Source of the DNA: Nodularia spumigena CCY9414
Lineage (GTDB): Bacteria; Cyanobacteriota; Cyanobacteriia; Cyanobacteriales; Nostocaceae
Length of the DNA: 64,000 nt
Assembly: GCF_000340565.2 (NCBI RefSeq)
Contig: NZ_CP007203.1
Location: forward strand, 4,986,747 to 5,050,746
Reading direction: 5' to 3'
The notes under the pieces were generated by a model. That model ran no database searches and had not been told where the DNA came from. It saw only the letters and a program-made list of their open reading frames with translations. A program made the translations under genes and the position numbers. Each line of letters opens with the position of its first letter. The stretch's first letter is position 1. Below are positions 29,853-40,269 of this stretch, piece by piece.

Positions 29853-31637
29853 ATGCAAACTCGTAGTGTTACTGATCAAACACAATTTAATCCGTTTTCT
29901 ACTGCTATACAACTTTGGCGGGATTTGAAATTAGTCGCTGGTCCCTATTGGTATCCAACAGAGGTAGGAACAAGAGCATTTTCCGAAGTGATTTATTCTT
30001 ATGGAATGTTTATTCTGCTGCTCATATTAATCACTTGCATTGTGGGTATCAATAGTCTCAGTAGCTTCTGGAGTCGCTACGTTTTTGATATTGTCATTGA
30101 AGAGAAAAACCTAGAAAAGTATCTCAGTACATTATGGATATCTGTGATTTTTATTGTCGTCACTGTACTTTTAGTAGCCTTTTCTAAATATATTAGAAAG
30201 AAAATTGCTATGGATTGGTACAAGTGGCTAAATAATCATATTTTAAACAAATATTTGAGTAATCAAGCCTATTATAAAATCAATTTTAAGTCTAAAATTA
30301 CTAATCCAGACCAACGCATAGCCCAAGAAATTGAACCTATTACCATCAATGCGTTAAGATTTTCCACTACTTTCATAGAGAAGTTCATGGATATGGTTGC
30401 TGCTGTAATCATTCTTTGGACTATTTCTTCACAAGTGGCAATTTATCTGATTATTTATACAATTATAGGTAATTTATTGGCAATCTTTCTAAGTCAAGAA
30501 TTAGCGAAAATAAATCGAGAGGAGCTATCATTTAAAGCTGACTTTAATTATTGCCTAACTCATGTCAGAAATCATGCTGAATCAATTGCCTTTTTCCAAG
30601 GAGAAACCGAAGAAATAAATATTATTAACCGCAGATTTGATAATATACTGAAAAATGCGGAACGGAGGCTAAATTGGGAAAGGGGTCAAGATATTTTTAA
30701 CAGTGCCTATCAGTCGGCAATCAGTTTATTTTCTATGTTTATTCTTACACCTTTATTTATTCAAGATCAGATAAACTATGGAGAAATTAGCCAAGCTACA
30801 TTTTGTAGTTTTATGTTTTCTAATGCTTTAGGTGTATTAATAGCTGAATTCGGCAATTCAGGAAGATTTTCTAGTTACGTCCAGCGTTTAGCTGAATTTT
30901 CAGATGCGTTAGCATCGGTAAGCAAAAAACCTGAAAATATTAGTACTATCAAAGTCATAGAAGAACCGCGTTTAGGGTTTGAGGATGTCACCTTAAAAAC
31001 ACCCAATTATGAACAAGTGATAGTTAAAGACTTATCATTATCTGTTTCACCAGGAGAAGGATTATTGATAGTTGGTGCTAGTGGTAGGGGTAAAAGTTCT
31101 TTGTTAAGAGCGATCGCTGGTTTGTGGAATGCCGGAAGTGGTAGGTTAGTAAGACCTGCATTAAAGGAAATGTTGTTTCTTCCCCAACGTCCTTATATAA
31201 TTTTAGGAACTCTGCGTCAACAACTACTTTATCCGCATCCAGACCTGAAAATGAGCGACCGCCAACTGGAAGAAATTCTCCATAAAGTGAATTTACAAAA
31301 CCTGCTCACCCGCGTCAATAGCTTTGATACAGAAGTTGCTTGGGAAAATATTTTATCCTTGGGAGAACAGCAACGTTTAGCTTTTGCCAGATTATTAATT
31401 TCTCTGCCTAACTTTACTATTTTAGATGAAGCAACGAGTGCTTTAGATTTAAAAAACGAAGAAAATTTATATTCTCAATTACAAGCTACAAACACAACTT
31501 TTATTAGTGTGGGACATAGAGAAAGTTTGTTTAATTATCATCAATGGGTTTTAGAACTTACAGAGAATAATCATTGGGAACTTGTATCAGTCGCAGATTA
31601 TCGTCGTAAAAAATCAATTTTTCTTGTTAAATCATAA
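29853..31637 (+). CDS. mdnE: Microviridin-associated BacA/SbmA-like ABC transporter
   Basis: 594 residues. Membrane helices lie near 50-75, 92-115, 185-220 and 290-320; the ATPase follows with Walker A GASGRGKSS, signature LSLGEQQR and FTILDEATSALD. It is a clear paralogue of the protein at 24616-26832 over its whole length (shared blocks include WDRGQ/RSQDIF-like segments and LNNHILNKYLSNQAYYK-type text) but ends without the repeated tail. In known microviridin clusters this exporter is needed for efficient processing and scaffolds the maturation enzymes. The 18-base gap to mdnC supports cotranscription. Confidence 0.9.
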   Translation: MQTRSVTDQTQFNPFSTAIQLWRDLKLVAGPYWYPTEVGTRAFSEVIYSYGMFILLLILITCIVGINSLSSFWSRYVFDIVIEEKNLEKYLSTLWISVIFIVVTVLLVAFSKYIRKKIAMDWYKWLNNHILNKYLSNQAYYKINFKSKITNPDQRIAQEIEPITINALRFSTTFIEKFMDMVAAVIILWTISSQVAIYLIIYTIIGNLLAIFLSQELAKINREELSFKADFNYCLTHVRNHAESIAFFQGETEEINIINRRFDNILKNAERRLNWERGQDIFNSAYQSAISLFSMFILTPLFIQDQINYGEISQATFCSFMFSNALGVLIAEFGNSGRFSSYVQRLAEFSDALASVSKKPENISTIKVIEEPRLGFEDVTLKTPNYEQVIVKDLSLSVSPGEGLLIVGASGRGKSSLLRAIAGLWNAGSGRLVRPALKEMLFLPQRPYIILGTLRQQLLYPHPDLKMSDRQLEEILHKVNLQNLLTRVNSFDTEVAWENILSLGEQQRLAFARLLISLPNFTILDEATSALDLKNEENLYSQLQATNTTFISVGHRESLFNYHQWVLELTENNHWELVSVADYRRKKSIFLVKS

Positions 31638-31661
31638 TCATAAATTTTAAAAATCATAATT

Positions 31662-33338
31662 ATGCTTACCAAACAACAAAGACAATTCATTAATTATAAA
31701 AGCATCAAAATTTATCAACGAACCTACCAATTACCAGTTCTGAAAAATCATTGTGTAAAAACATTACAAAATAAAATTCGTGAACGTCAAAAATTAATTA
31801 AAGAAGGTGTTCGTTATCATCATATTGCTGGGATAATTAAACGAAAGAAAGCTATTACCCAAGGAGAGATTTTAGGAGAAATTAAATTATTTATCATAGA
31901 CTATAATCATATTATTGATTTTCTCGAAAATTATCAGGAAAGTTATCAGGATTTTTTGTTAACCCTGATGGATAATTTAAAGAAATTATTTCAAAAAAAA
32001 TATTTAGAAATCAAAAACCTAGAAGATGCCAGAAATAAATTAGAATTAAAAAACCAACAAAATCCGCGAATATTAAATGAACTCAGATGGGAAAATAAAG
32101 AAAATTTAAAAGCTGTTATTGTATTGAGCAATGCTTATTTATTAACTTTAGAAAAAATCAAATTAATTAGTGAAGGAATTAGCAAGCTGGCAGAAGATAC
32201 TCAGAACCAAAGACAAATTGTGCAGCAAATAGTAAAAGATTTAGCGGTATATCAAGAAATTTACGAATATCAACAAAAAGCTTATAAAATTCGTCAGGAA
32301 ATAGCGCAACTTGCCCATAATGCCATTAATTTTGAAGATTCTATCCAAGATTACTTTAGTCCCTTTCAATCTTTAATAGAAGAAGTAGTGAAAGTAGATG
32401 AATATTTTTATGCAACTGTTGGAGATATTAAAAGTCTAGGGGAAAATATTTTAAATTATCAGTCCAATTTATTGAAAGTCGAAGATAATGAAGCATTTTC
32501 TCAAACTTTCCTCGATTTTATGGTAAAAAGTTATGAGAAGAATTCTAGATTAAAAGATGCTTTAATTCAATCTCAATTATTAGAGTGGCAAAGCCCTAAT
32601 TTTGATACCAATGTAAATGGTGAAAACGGTGTTTTTTTAGGTCACGGTATTGATTTAATCTCTAATTATATATCTCAACAAATAACTGATCAAATCCAAA
32701 CTCTAGACAAAGCAGAAGTAAATTTTATCTCTACACCATCTCTAGCTACGACTAAAAAGACAGAATTAATGGAAGTAGCTAATGAGCATATTAGTTCCCA
32801 GCCAGAATTTTTGAGTGATCAAGATATTGACTATACAAGATTGCGGGATCTGCTGGCAGGAAATAAATGGAAAGAAGCTGATATTGAAACTGCTATATTA
32901 ATGCTAAAAGTCATGAAAAAGAATTATTGGAATGACGTTTATCAAGAAGATATTGAAAACTTCCCTTGTCAAGACCTGGATATTATTGATCGACTTTGGG
33001 AACAATACAGTTATGGTTATTTTGGTTTTAGGATTCAACAAACTATCTGGAGTCAAATGGGTGGTCAAATAGATTATGAAACAGAAAAGAAACTAGGCGA
33101 TCGCCTGGGGTGGCGAAAAGATGGAAAATGGTTAGACTATGAAGCACTAACTTTTCAATTGTCCCCCATAACACCGATGGGACACCTACCAGCCAAATGG
33201 TTACACTATGAACCACACAGCCTTGAATTATCTTCACCATCATCGACAGAACACCTTTCAATGGCAGCTTGGCGGGTAAAATCTTGGTTGATTTGGCAGA
33301 TGCACTTATTCTTTTCTCGTGTAAAAAGCTGTCACTAA
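31662..33338 (+). CDS. Coiled-coil protein with C-terminal GUN4 domain
   Basis: 558 residues, starting 24 bases after mdnE and probably in the same transcript. Residues 1-65 are basic; about 90-300 are long amphipathic helices with coiled-coil character, with no membrane segment. From about 386 the GUN4 fold is plain: DYTRLRDLLAGNKWKEAD, ENFPCQDLDIIDRLW, FGFRIQQTIW, LGDRLGWRKDGKWLDYEAL. GUN4 proper binds porphyrins and stimulates Mg-chelatase; many cyanobacterial GUN4-domain proteins are instead multi-domain sensors of unknown role. The short Trp-rich end (AAWRVKSWLIWQMHLFFSR) resembles the tails of other GUN4 proteins. Whether it has any link to microviridin is unknown; only position suggests it. 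Confidence 0.82.
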   Translation: MLTKQQRQFINYKSIKIYQRTYQLPVLKNHCVKTLQNKIRERQKLIKEGVRYHHIAGIIKRKKAITQGEILGEIKLFIIDYNHIIDFLENYQESYQDFLLTLMDNLKKLFQKKYLEIKNLEDARNKLELKNQQNPRILNELRWENKENLKAVIVLSNAYLLTLEKIKLISEGISKLAEDTQNQRQIVQQIVKDLAVYQEIYEYQQKAYKIRQEIAQLAHNAINFEDSIQDYFSPFQSLIEEVVKVDEYFYATVGDIKSLGENILNYQSNLLKVEDNEAFSQTFLDFMVKSYEKNSRLKDALIQSQLLEWQSPNFDTNVNGENGVFLGHGIDLISNYISQQITDQIQTLDKAEVNFISTPSLATTKKTELMEVANEHISSQPEFLSDQDIDYTRLRDLLAGNKWKEADIETAILMLKVMKKNYWNDVYQEDIENFPCQDLDIIDRLWEQYSYGYFGFRIQQTIWSQMGGQIDYETEKKLGDRLGWRKDGKWLDYEALTFQLSPITPMGHLPAKWLHYEPHSLELSSPSSTEHLSMAAWRVKSWLIWQMHLFFSRVKSCH

Positions 33339-33650
33339 ACTTCACTAGGGAGAAACGCAATACTGTTCGGTTAAGGGGAGATAGGGGGTAAAGTCAAAGA
33401 TATTTTGTTCGCGTATAAATTACGAGAACAAGAAAAGCTAAAAAAGTTGCTTATACCGAACAAAAGGCATACTGAAAAACTTAATTGTCAATTGATGAGA
33501 ATATCCTTATATTACGTTATTATTCTGAAATAATTCCCATATTTTCACCACAAAAAAATTGAGTAGGGGCGCAAAAAACTTTCCCCTACAATGGGTTTTA
33601 TTTAAATAAAATTGCTACCATTGTCAGTGTTAAAACAGACATAAAATAGC
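33339..33650. other. Spacer between convergent genes
   Basis: About 310 AT-rich bases between convergent genes. It contains TGTTCGGT near 33363 and its partner ACCGAACA about 90 bases on, an 8-base inverted repeat that could bound a small degenerate mobile element. No gene or clear terminator seen. Confidence 0.3.
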
Positions 33651-34745
33651 TCAAGAGGGTTGAGTATCTTTTCGCCAGACAGTAAAGCCCAACAGAAAAA
33701 TGATACTAATGGCGGTAGAAATTATCACCATAAAATTCACACCTTGTATTCTCATCGCCAGCAAGTTAAAAACGAGAGTGATTGACCAAAGAGTGAACGC
33801 CGCACGGGGCTGGGAAAATCCCAAAGCCAATAAACGGTGGTGTAGGTGGTCTTTACCTGGGGTACTGAGAGGATTTTTTCCTGCCAATAACCTGCGGACA
33901 AACACTTGTGTAGTATCCAGTACAGGCAACAGCAGAAATAACACAGTCGGTCCCAGGGCGAAAATAGTACTTTCTTGCAGATTACCTAAAATACTGGTTG
34001 CAGCCAGCACATAGCCAAAAAAGTATGCACCCGCATCACCCATGATAATCCGTGAGGGGTGGAAGTTATGACGCAAAAAGCCCAAGGCTCCACCCCCTAA
34101 AGCTGCTAGCACTAAAATAGCGGCGGCGCGATTGGGAAATTGGGCTGCAACTCCTAATAAACTCATAGCGGTGATAAAACTTACCCCTCCCGCTAATCCA
34201 TCCATACCATCCATCAAGTTGATGGCGTTAGTGATCCCCACTACCCAAAGTACCGTCACCGACATGGAAAGCAGCGAGTCAATGGGTGTACTGAAACCAA
34301 CCTCGATACTGATGCCATTTGCATACAGTAACAAAGCCGTGACAATCTGCGCCCACAAGCGCACAGAGGGCGGTAAACCGAACTGATCATCAATAAAACC
34401 AACCAGCACTAGGATTGAACCTCCTAGTAGAATAGTTAGCACCTGAGCTAATACGTTTTGCAGGGCAATCGGTCGTAAGAGGGTAGCTAGTACCATTGCG
34501 GCAATTACTCCCGCGTAAATAGCTAAACCCCCGGCATTGGGCAAGGGCTGCTGGTTGAGCCGTCGAGCGTTTGGTTGGTCAGCCCAACCTACCCGCAGGG
34601 CAAATTGGCGGACTGTGGGAATTAATCGCCACGTTACCAGCCAAGCCAAACAAAATGTAAATACTACTGCCAACCAGCCGGAGCCGCGAGGGTCGGCAAT
34701 GCCGAGGGATTCAAGAAAGTTGTCTAGGTTCATCCCCCAATTCAA
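33651..34745 (-). CDS. MraY/WecA-family sugar-phosphate transferase
   Basis: 364 residues with about ten hydrophobic segments. It carries the family's catalytic motifs: ADQPNARRLNQQP near the N-terminus, NLMDGMDGLAGG in the middle, and GDAGAYFFGY followed by the HH motif (KDHLHHRLLALG). Such enzymes transfer a sugar 1-phosphate (for example GlcNAc-1-P) to undecaprenyl phosphate, starting O-antigen, teichoic-acid-like or cell-wall polymers. It fits WecA/TagO/Rfe better than MraY because of the HH motif and the lack of neighbouring mur genes. It is divergent from groEL, with about 145 bases between the coding regions. Confidence 0.88.
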   Translation of the reverse strand: MNWGMNLDNFLESLGIADPRGSGWLAVVFTFCLAWLVTWRLIPTVRQFALRVGWADQPNARRLNQQPLPNAGGLAIYAGVIAAMVLATLLRPIALQNVLAQVLTILLGGSILVLVGFIDDQFGLPPSVRLWAQIVTALLLYANGISIEVGFSTPIDSLLSMSVTVLWVVGITNAINLMDGMDGLAGGVSFITAMSLLGVAAQFPNRAAAILVLAALGGGALGFLRHNFHPSRIIMGDAGAYFFGYVLAATSILGNLQESTIFALGPTVLFLLLPVLDTTQVFVRRLLAGKNPLSTPGKDHLHHRLLALGFSQPRAAFTLWSITLVFNLLAMRIQGVNFMVIISTAISIIFLLGFTVWRKDTQPS

Positions 34746-34808
34746 GCATTACTGCCAGTATCCTGTATGAGTATCAATAGTATATTAATCAATTTTTTTA
34801 TTTCCATT

Positions 34809-34814
34809 TATAAT
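34809..34814 (+). promoter_or_regulatory. Candidate -10 element of groEL2
   Basis: A perfect TATAAT lies 18 bases before the CIRCE operator, so transcription would start just upstream of or in the operator. The -35 region is poor (AT-rich, no TTGACA). Confidence 0.5.
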
Positions 34815-34831
34815 CTGAGCTAATTGGGTAA

Positions 34832-36571
<1,740 letters not shown>

Positions 36572-36602
36572 TCTCTGTTGCTTCATGTAAATATTTTGTG
36601 AG

Positions 36603-36634
36603 CAGTTTGTCTTATGATGGCAAACTGTTTTTTT
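36603..36634 (+). terminator. Intrinsic terminator of groEL2
   Basis: Perfect 7-base stem CAGTTTG (36603-36609) and CAAACTG (36621-36627) with an 11-base loop, followed by seven T residues, 31 bases after the groEL2 stop. Confidence 0.88.
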
Positions 36635-36824
36635 ATACCCTTGCTGATTCCCAGACAATTAAGTGATATGATAACCGCTTGCATACTGATGTTATATTTG
36701 ACAAAACTAGGTCATCTATCAATGACATCTTGATATTAAAACTTGTAAAATTTCTGACAAAAGGTTAAATAAACACAGCTACTTTTCTAGCATGAAGGAG
36801 CCAAAATCCAAAAGCGCAATTTTT

Positions 36825-36908
36825 TGACCAATGACTAATGACCAATGACTAATGACTAATGACCAATGACTAATGACCAATGACTAATGACCATTGACTA
36901 ATGACTAT
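36825..36908 (+). repeat. Heptamer tandem repeat array (TGACCAA/TGACTAA)
   Basis: Twelve consecutive 7-base units, mixing TGACCAA and TGACTAA with two decayed units at the 3' end, just before corA. This is the short tandemly repeated repetitive (STRR) type common in heterocystous cyanobacteria. The rest of the spacer 36635-36824 shows no gene. Confidence 0.93.
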
Positions 36909-36921
36909 TAAGTAAAACTGC

Positions 36922-38070
36922 ATGGTAAGAAAAATTCGCCGTATACCCAAAGCAGTGAAGAAGTTCTACAAAAAGGAATTCTATCACCAACCAGGAACTC
37001 TTCCCGGAACTATCATCGTTGACGTAAATGCTGAAGAACCCACAATTTGTTTGTTTGACTATAACCAAAATAACTGCCTTCGCAAACAAATAGAAGTTCC
37101 TGAAGAATGTACCACTTATCTAGATCAAGAATCTGTCTCTTGGGTGGATGTACAAGGATTAGGGAATCCAGACATATTACAACGATTGGGTAAAGTTTTT
37201 GATTTACATCCTCTAGTTTTAGAAGATGTAGTCAATATGGGAGAACGTCCCAAAATTGAAGATTATGAAGATCAATTACTGATAATTTCCCAAATGGTAG
37301 TTCCAATGGCAAAAAACTGTGGGTTTTACAGCGAGCAAGTGAGTTTTGTCTTGGGGAAACATTATTTGCTCACAGTGCAGGAAGAACCAGAACATGATTG
37401 CTTTGAAGGCGTGAGGTTAAGAATTGAGCGAAGTAAAGGGATCATTCGCAAACAGGGGGCTGATTATTTAGCTTATGCCTTGTTAGATGCAATTATTGAT
37501 GGCTTTTTCCCAGTGCTGGAACTGTATGGGGAACGACTGGAAGAATTAGAGGAGGAAGTAATACTTAACCCTACCCGAAAAACACTACAACAAATCTATC
37601 AAGTTAGGCGAGAACTTCTGCAACTACGTCGTGCTATCTGGCCTCAGAGAAATGCAATTAGTTCTTTAATTCGAGATGGTAGTGAACTAATAGGAACAGA
37701 AGTGCAAATTTACCTGCGAGATTGTTACGATCATGCCGTGCAAGTCATGGATATGGTGGAAAATTACCGGGAACTAGCATCTGGATTGATGGATGTTTAT
37801 TTATCGGCTGTGAGTAACAAAATGAATGAAATCATGAAGTTGCTCACGGTGGTTTCTGCTATTTTTATTCCATTAACTTTTGTGGCTGGAATCTATGGCA
37901 TGAATTTTAATACCGAAAGATCTCCATATAATATGCCTGAACTAAATTGGTATTGGGGCTACCCAATTTGCTTGGCTGTAATGGCAGCGATCGCTTTTGG
38001 TTTGCTATTCTTTTTCTGGCGGCGAGGCTGGCTCAAAGACTCTTCCACAATTAACCAAGATGGGAAATAG
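36922..38070 (+). CDS. corA: CorA-family magnesium/cobalt transporter
   Basis: 382 residues. The large N-terminal cytoplasmic part (about 1-310) is followed by two C-terminal membrane helices; the first ends in the selectivity signature YGMN (within FVAGIYGMNFNTE). The helix before it (MNEIMKLLTVVSAIFIPLTF) and the short positively charged C-terminus are typical. CorA pentamers carry Mg2+ (and Co2+ or Ni2+) into the cytoplasm. The ATG at 36922 follows a heptamer repeat array, so the promoter probably lies upstream of or within that array. Confidence 0.94.
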   Translation: MVRKIRRIPKAVKKFYKKEFYHQPGTLPGTIIVDVNAEEPTICLFDYNQNNCLRKQIEVPEECTTYLDQESVSWVDVQGLGNPDILQRLGKVFDLHPLVLEDVVNMGERPKIEDYEDQLLIISQMVVPMAKNCGFYSEQVSFVLGKHYLLTVQEEPEHDCFEGVRLRIERSKGIIRKQGADYLAYALLDAIIDGFFPVLELYGERLEELEEEVILNPTRKTLQQIYQVRRELLQLRRAIWPQRNAISSLIRDGSELIGTEVQIYLRDCYDHAVQVMDMVENYRELASGLMDVYLSAVSNKMNEIMKLLTVVSAIFIPLTFVAGIYGMNFNTERSPYNMPELNWYWGYPICLAVMAAIAFGLLFFFWRRGWLKDSSTINQDGK

Positions 38071-38120
38071 CTCATGCGTCCCATATACAAAATTTTTATA
38101 GGGAGTTAATATTCTGATTT

Positions 38121-38825
38121 ATGAGTAATGGCGACCAAAATTTAGTTGTTTTGACCCTTTATATTATTGGCGTTTCCTACGTCTTTAATCGTATGGTCGA
38201 GTCTATTGACGAGCAAATTAAATTTGAATTTAAAAAAGCAGTCGTTGATGAACAACTCAAAGAACAAAATCTTCAAGACAAAATAGGGATTTCTTTTAAA
38301 TTTAAACCCTCATCTTCTGTAGATGATGTCAAGGAGTTATCGCTGAGTATCGATAATAAATCTGATAATATTGCTATATATGTTGACTGGGATAATAGCT
38401 CGTTAGTTGTCGAACATAGCAAGCAATCGCGCCGAGTTATTCGCAAATCACCAGATTTGACCCGTGACTTAGCTGTACCACAAAGTCCTAGTTTGATTGC
38501 TCCTCAGAAAACACTGTCCGAAACAGTCACAGCAGAAGATGTTTTTGAGCGTAATAAAGATACTGGAACTTACTCGGCTACAAAACCCATAATTAATATT
38601 ACTGCATTGAGCAAAGGTGGAGGACCGCAAAAAAAATTATATAACGACTTTATGCAGGAAAGAAAGGAGTTAGAATTTTCACTACAACTGGTGCTACGCA
38701 TCTCTGAAGTCCGTGTAGGTTTAGCTCCAGGTGTGAATATCCCACCGATGTGCATTATTAATTGTCCCTTCACCATTAGAAAATTACCCTGGACTTATGC
38801 TCTGCCTTGGAAGAAAAAGAAATAA
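38121..38825 (+). CDS. Membrane-anchored protein of unknown function
   Basis: 234 residues, 50 bases after corA on the same strand. Residues 6-24 (VVLTLYIIGVSYVFNRMV) form one likely N-terminal membrane segment. The middle part has beta-rich text (IGISFKFKP, LSLSIDNKSDNIAIYVDWDNSSLVVEH) that resembles an immunoglobulin-like or accessory fold, and the end is a Pro/Trp-containing segment with a basic tail (PWKKKK). No enzyme motif is visible and I do not recognise the family. It precedes rnpB by about 45 bases. Confidence 0.7.
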   Translation: MSNGDQNLVVLTLYIIGVSYVFNRMVESIDEQIKFEFKKAVVDEQLKEQNLQDKIGISFKFKPSSSVDDVKELSLSIDNKSDNIAIYVDWDNSSLVVEHSKQSRRVIRKSPDLTRDLAVPQSPSLIAPQKTLSETVTAEDVFERNKDTGTYSATKPIINITALSKGGGPQKKLYNDFMQERKELEFSLQLVLRISEVRVGLAPGVNIPPMCIINCPFTIRKLPWTYALPWKKKK

Positions 38826-38868
38826 TCCAAACCGGACACATGATGCCATCCCAGATTACACTGGAGTT

Positions 38869-39314
38869 AGGGAGGGAGTAGGCGCAGGCGGTTGCAGATC
38901 AGTCAGAGTGACTGGTTTGAGGAAAGTCCGGACTCCCGAAAGACCAAACTTGCTGGGTAACGCCCAGTGCGAGCGATCGTGAGGATAGTGCCACAGAAAG
39001 ATACCGCCATCTTCAGTGAACAGTGAACAGTGAACAGTGAACAGTCAAAACCTGATAACTGATAACTGATAACTGAAAATGGTAAGGGTGCAAAGGTGCG
39101 GTAAGAGCGCACCAGCAGCGTCGAGAGGCGCTGGCTCGGTAAACCCCGGTAGGGAGCAAGGCCAGAGGAAACTACGGTTGGTCTTTTACCAGTTTCCGTG
39201 CATTAGAGCCGCTAGAGGCGTTTGGTAACAAGCGTCCCAGATAGATAACTGCCCTCAAAGGTGTTTTTAAACATTGGCGAGAACAGAACCCGGCTTATGT
39301 CCGACTCTCTCCCC
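38869..39314 (+). ncRNA. rnpB: RNase P RNA with internal heptamer repeats
   Basis: Catalytic RNA of RNase P, which trims tRNA 5' leaders. The conserved 5' part (GCAGGCGGTTGCAGATCAG, then GAGGAAAGTCCGGACTCC) and 3' part (AGACAGAA-like: GGCGAGAACAGAACCCGGCT, TATGTCCGACTC) are both present, and the ends pair (AGGGAGGGAGT with ACTCTCTCCCC). Between them, two heptamer arrays (39014-39045 and 39052-39075) expand one helix, as known for heterocystous cyanobacteria. The exact ends are estimated from the terminal helix. Confidence 0.95.
39014..39075 (+). repeat. Two STRR arrays inside rnpB
   Basis: CAGTGAA is repeated four times plus CAGT (39014-39045), then CTGATAA three times plus CTG (39052-39075). 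Both are 7-base unit arrays in a variable helix of the RNase P RNA. Confidence 0.93.
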
Positions 39315-39323
39315 CTAATTTTT

Positions 39324-39348
39324 AAGTGCTGAGTGCTGAGTGCTGAGT
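39324..39348 (+). repeat. Short heptamer repeat after rnpB
   Basis: Three and a half units of GAGTGCT directly after the rnpB 3' end, followed by pyrimidine-rich DNA (CCCCTGCC-type repeats to about 39432) leading to the RNase III start. Confidence 0.8.
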
Positions 39349-39447
39349 CAAGAAAGTTCTGAGTGCTGAACAAGTTCCCCCAGTCCCTTTCTCCCCTGCC
39401 CCCTGCACCCTGCCCCTCTGCCCCTCTGCCTCTTACCAGTCCCCTTG

Positions 39448-40167
39448 ATGACACTTGTTTATCCACGCCGTCAGCGACAGCTCGAAAGTTTAGTTAGAAG
39501 GTTAGGTTTACCACCAGGTTTACCCATTAAGTGGGATCTGTTGGATTTGGCTCTGACTCATCCTACGGTTTCGGAATCGGCAAATTATGAACAATTGGAA
39601 TTTGTTGGTGATGCAGTGGTGCGATTAGCTGCGGCTGTAGTGTTGTGGGAAACTTATCCTGATTGTCCAGTGGGGGATTTTGCGGCCATTCGTTCGGTTT
39701 TGGTGAGCGATCGCATCCTCGCGCAACTGGCAAGAGAATATAGTTTACAATTATACTTACTTGTGGCTGGTAGTGCTACAAGTGACAAAATTGGTCTAGA
39801 ATCACGATTGGCAGATGCTTTTGAGGCTGTTCTGGGTGCGCTTTACCTCAGCACGAACAATTTGGAATTAATTCGTCCTTGGCTAGATTTTCATTTGAAA
39901 AAGCTAGCAACGGAAATTCGCCTCGATCCCGCTAGACTTAATTACAAAGCCGCCCTGCAAGAATGGACACAGGCAGAATTTAAAGTTTTGCCTGAGTATC
40001 GGGTAACGGAAGTTAATCAAAGTAACCAAAATCAAGAGCGTTTTGCGGCTGAAGTTTGGCTACATGACAACAAACTAGGTGAAGGTAAAGGACGTTCCAT
40101 CAAAGCTGCTGAACAAGCCGCCGCTAAAGTCGCTTTCTTAGGAATTTCTCAGCCGGAAAATCCCTAA
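39448..40167 (+). CDS. rnc: Ribonuclease III
   Basis: 239 residues from ATG 39448 (a TTG three bases earlier is also possible). The N-terminal nuclease domain has the signature QLEFVGDAVV (usual ERLEFLGDAVL), with SRLADAFEAVLGALYL carrying the second set of acidic residues. The C-terminal double-stranded RNA-binding domain is present (NYKAALQEWTQAEF ... GEGKGRSIKAAEQAAAKVA). It cleaves double-stranded RNA in rRNA processing and mRNA decay. Its place right after rnpB puts two RNA-processing genes together. Confidence 0.93.
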   Translation: MTLVYPRRQRQLESLVRRLGLPPGLPIKWDLLDLALTHPTVSESANYEQLEFVGDAVVRLAAAVVLWETYPDCPVGDFAAIRSVLVSDRILAQLAREYSLQLYLLVAGSATSDKIGLESRLADAFEAVLGALYLSTNNLELIRPWLDFHLKKLATEIRLDPARLNYKAALQEWTQAEFKVLPEYRVTEVNQSNQNQERFAAEVWLHDNKLGEGKGRSIKAAEQAAAKVAFLGISQPENP

Positions 40168-40269
40168 ACTCAGCATTTTTACTGTTTTTATTATTTTTAG
40201 ATGATGTATTTCTTTTGGCAGTCTCTGACTACTAAAGTAGTAAATAACTAATAAATAATAACTAACGAA

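Noticed and set aside
34132..34770. Plus-strand frames opposite the MraY/WecA-like gene
   Set aside because: Shadows of the membrane protein gene; no start signal or motif.
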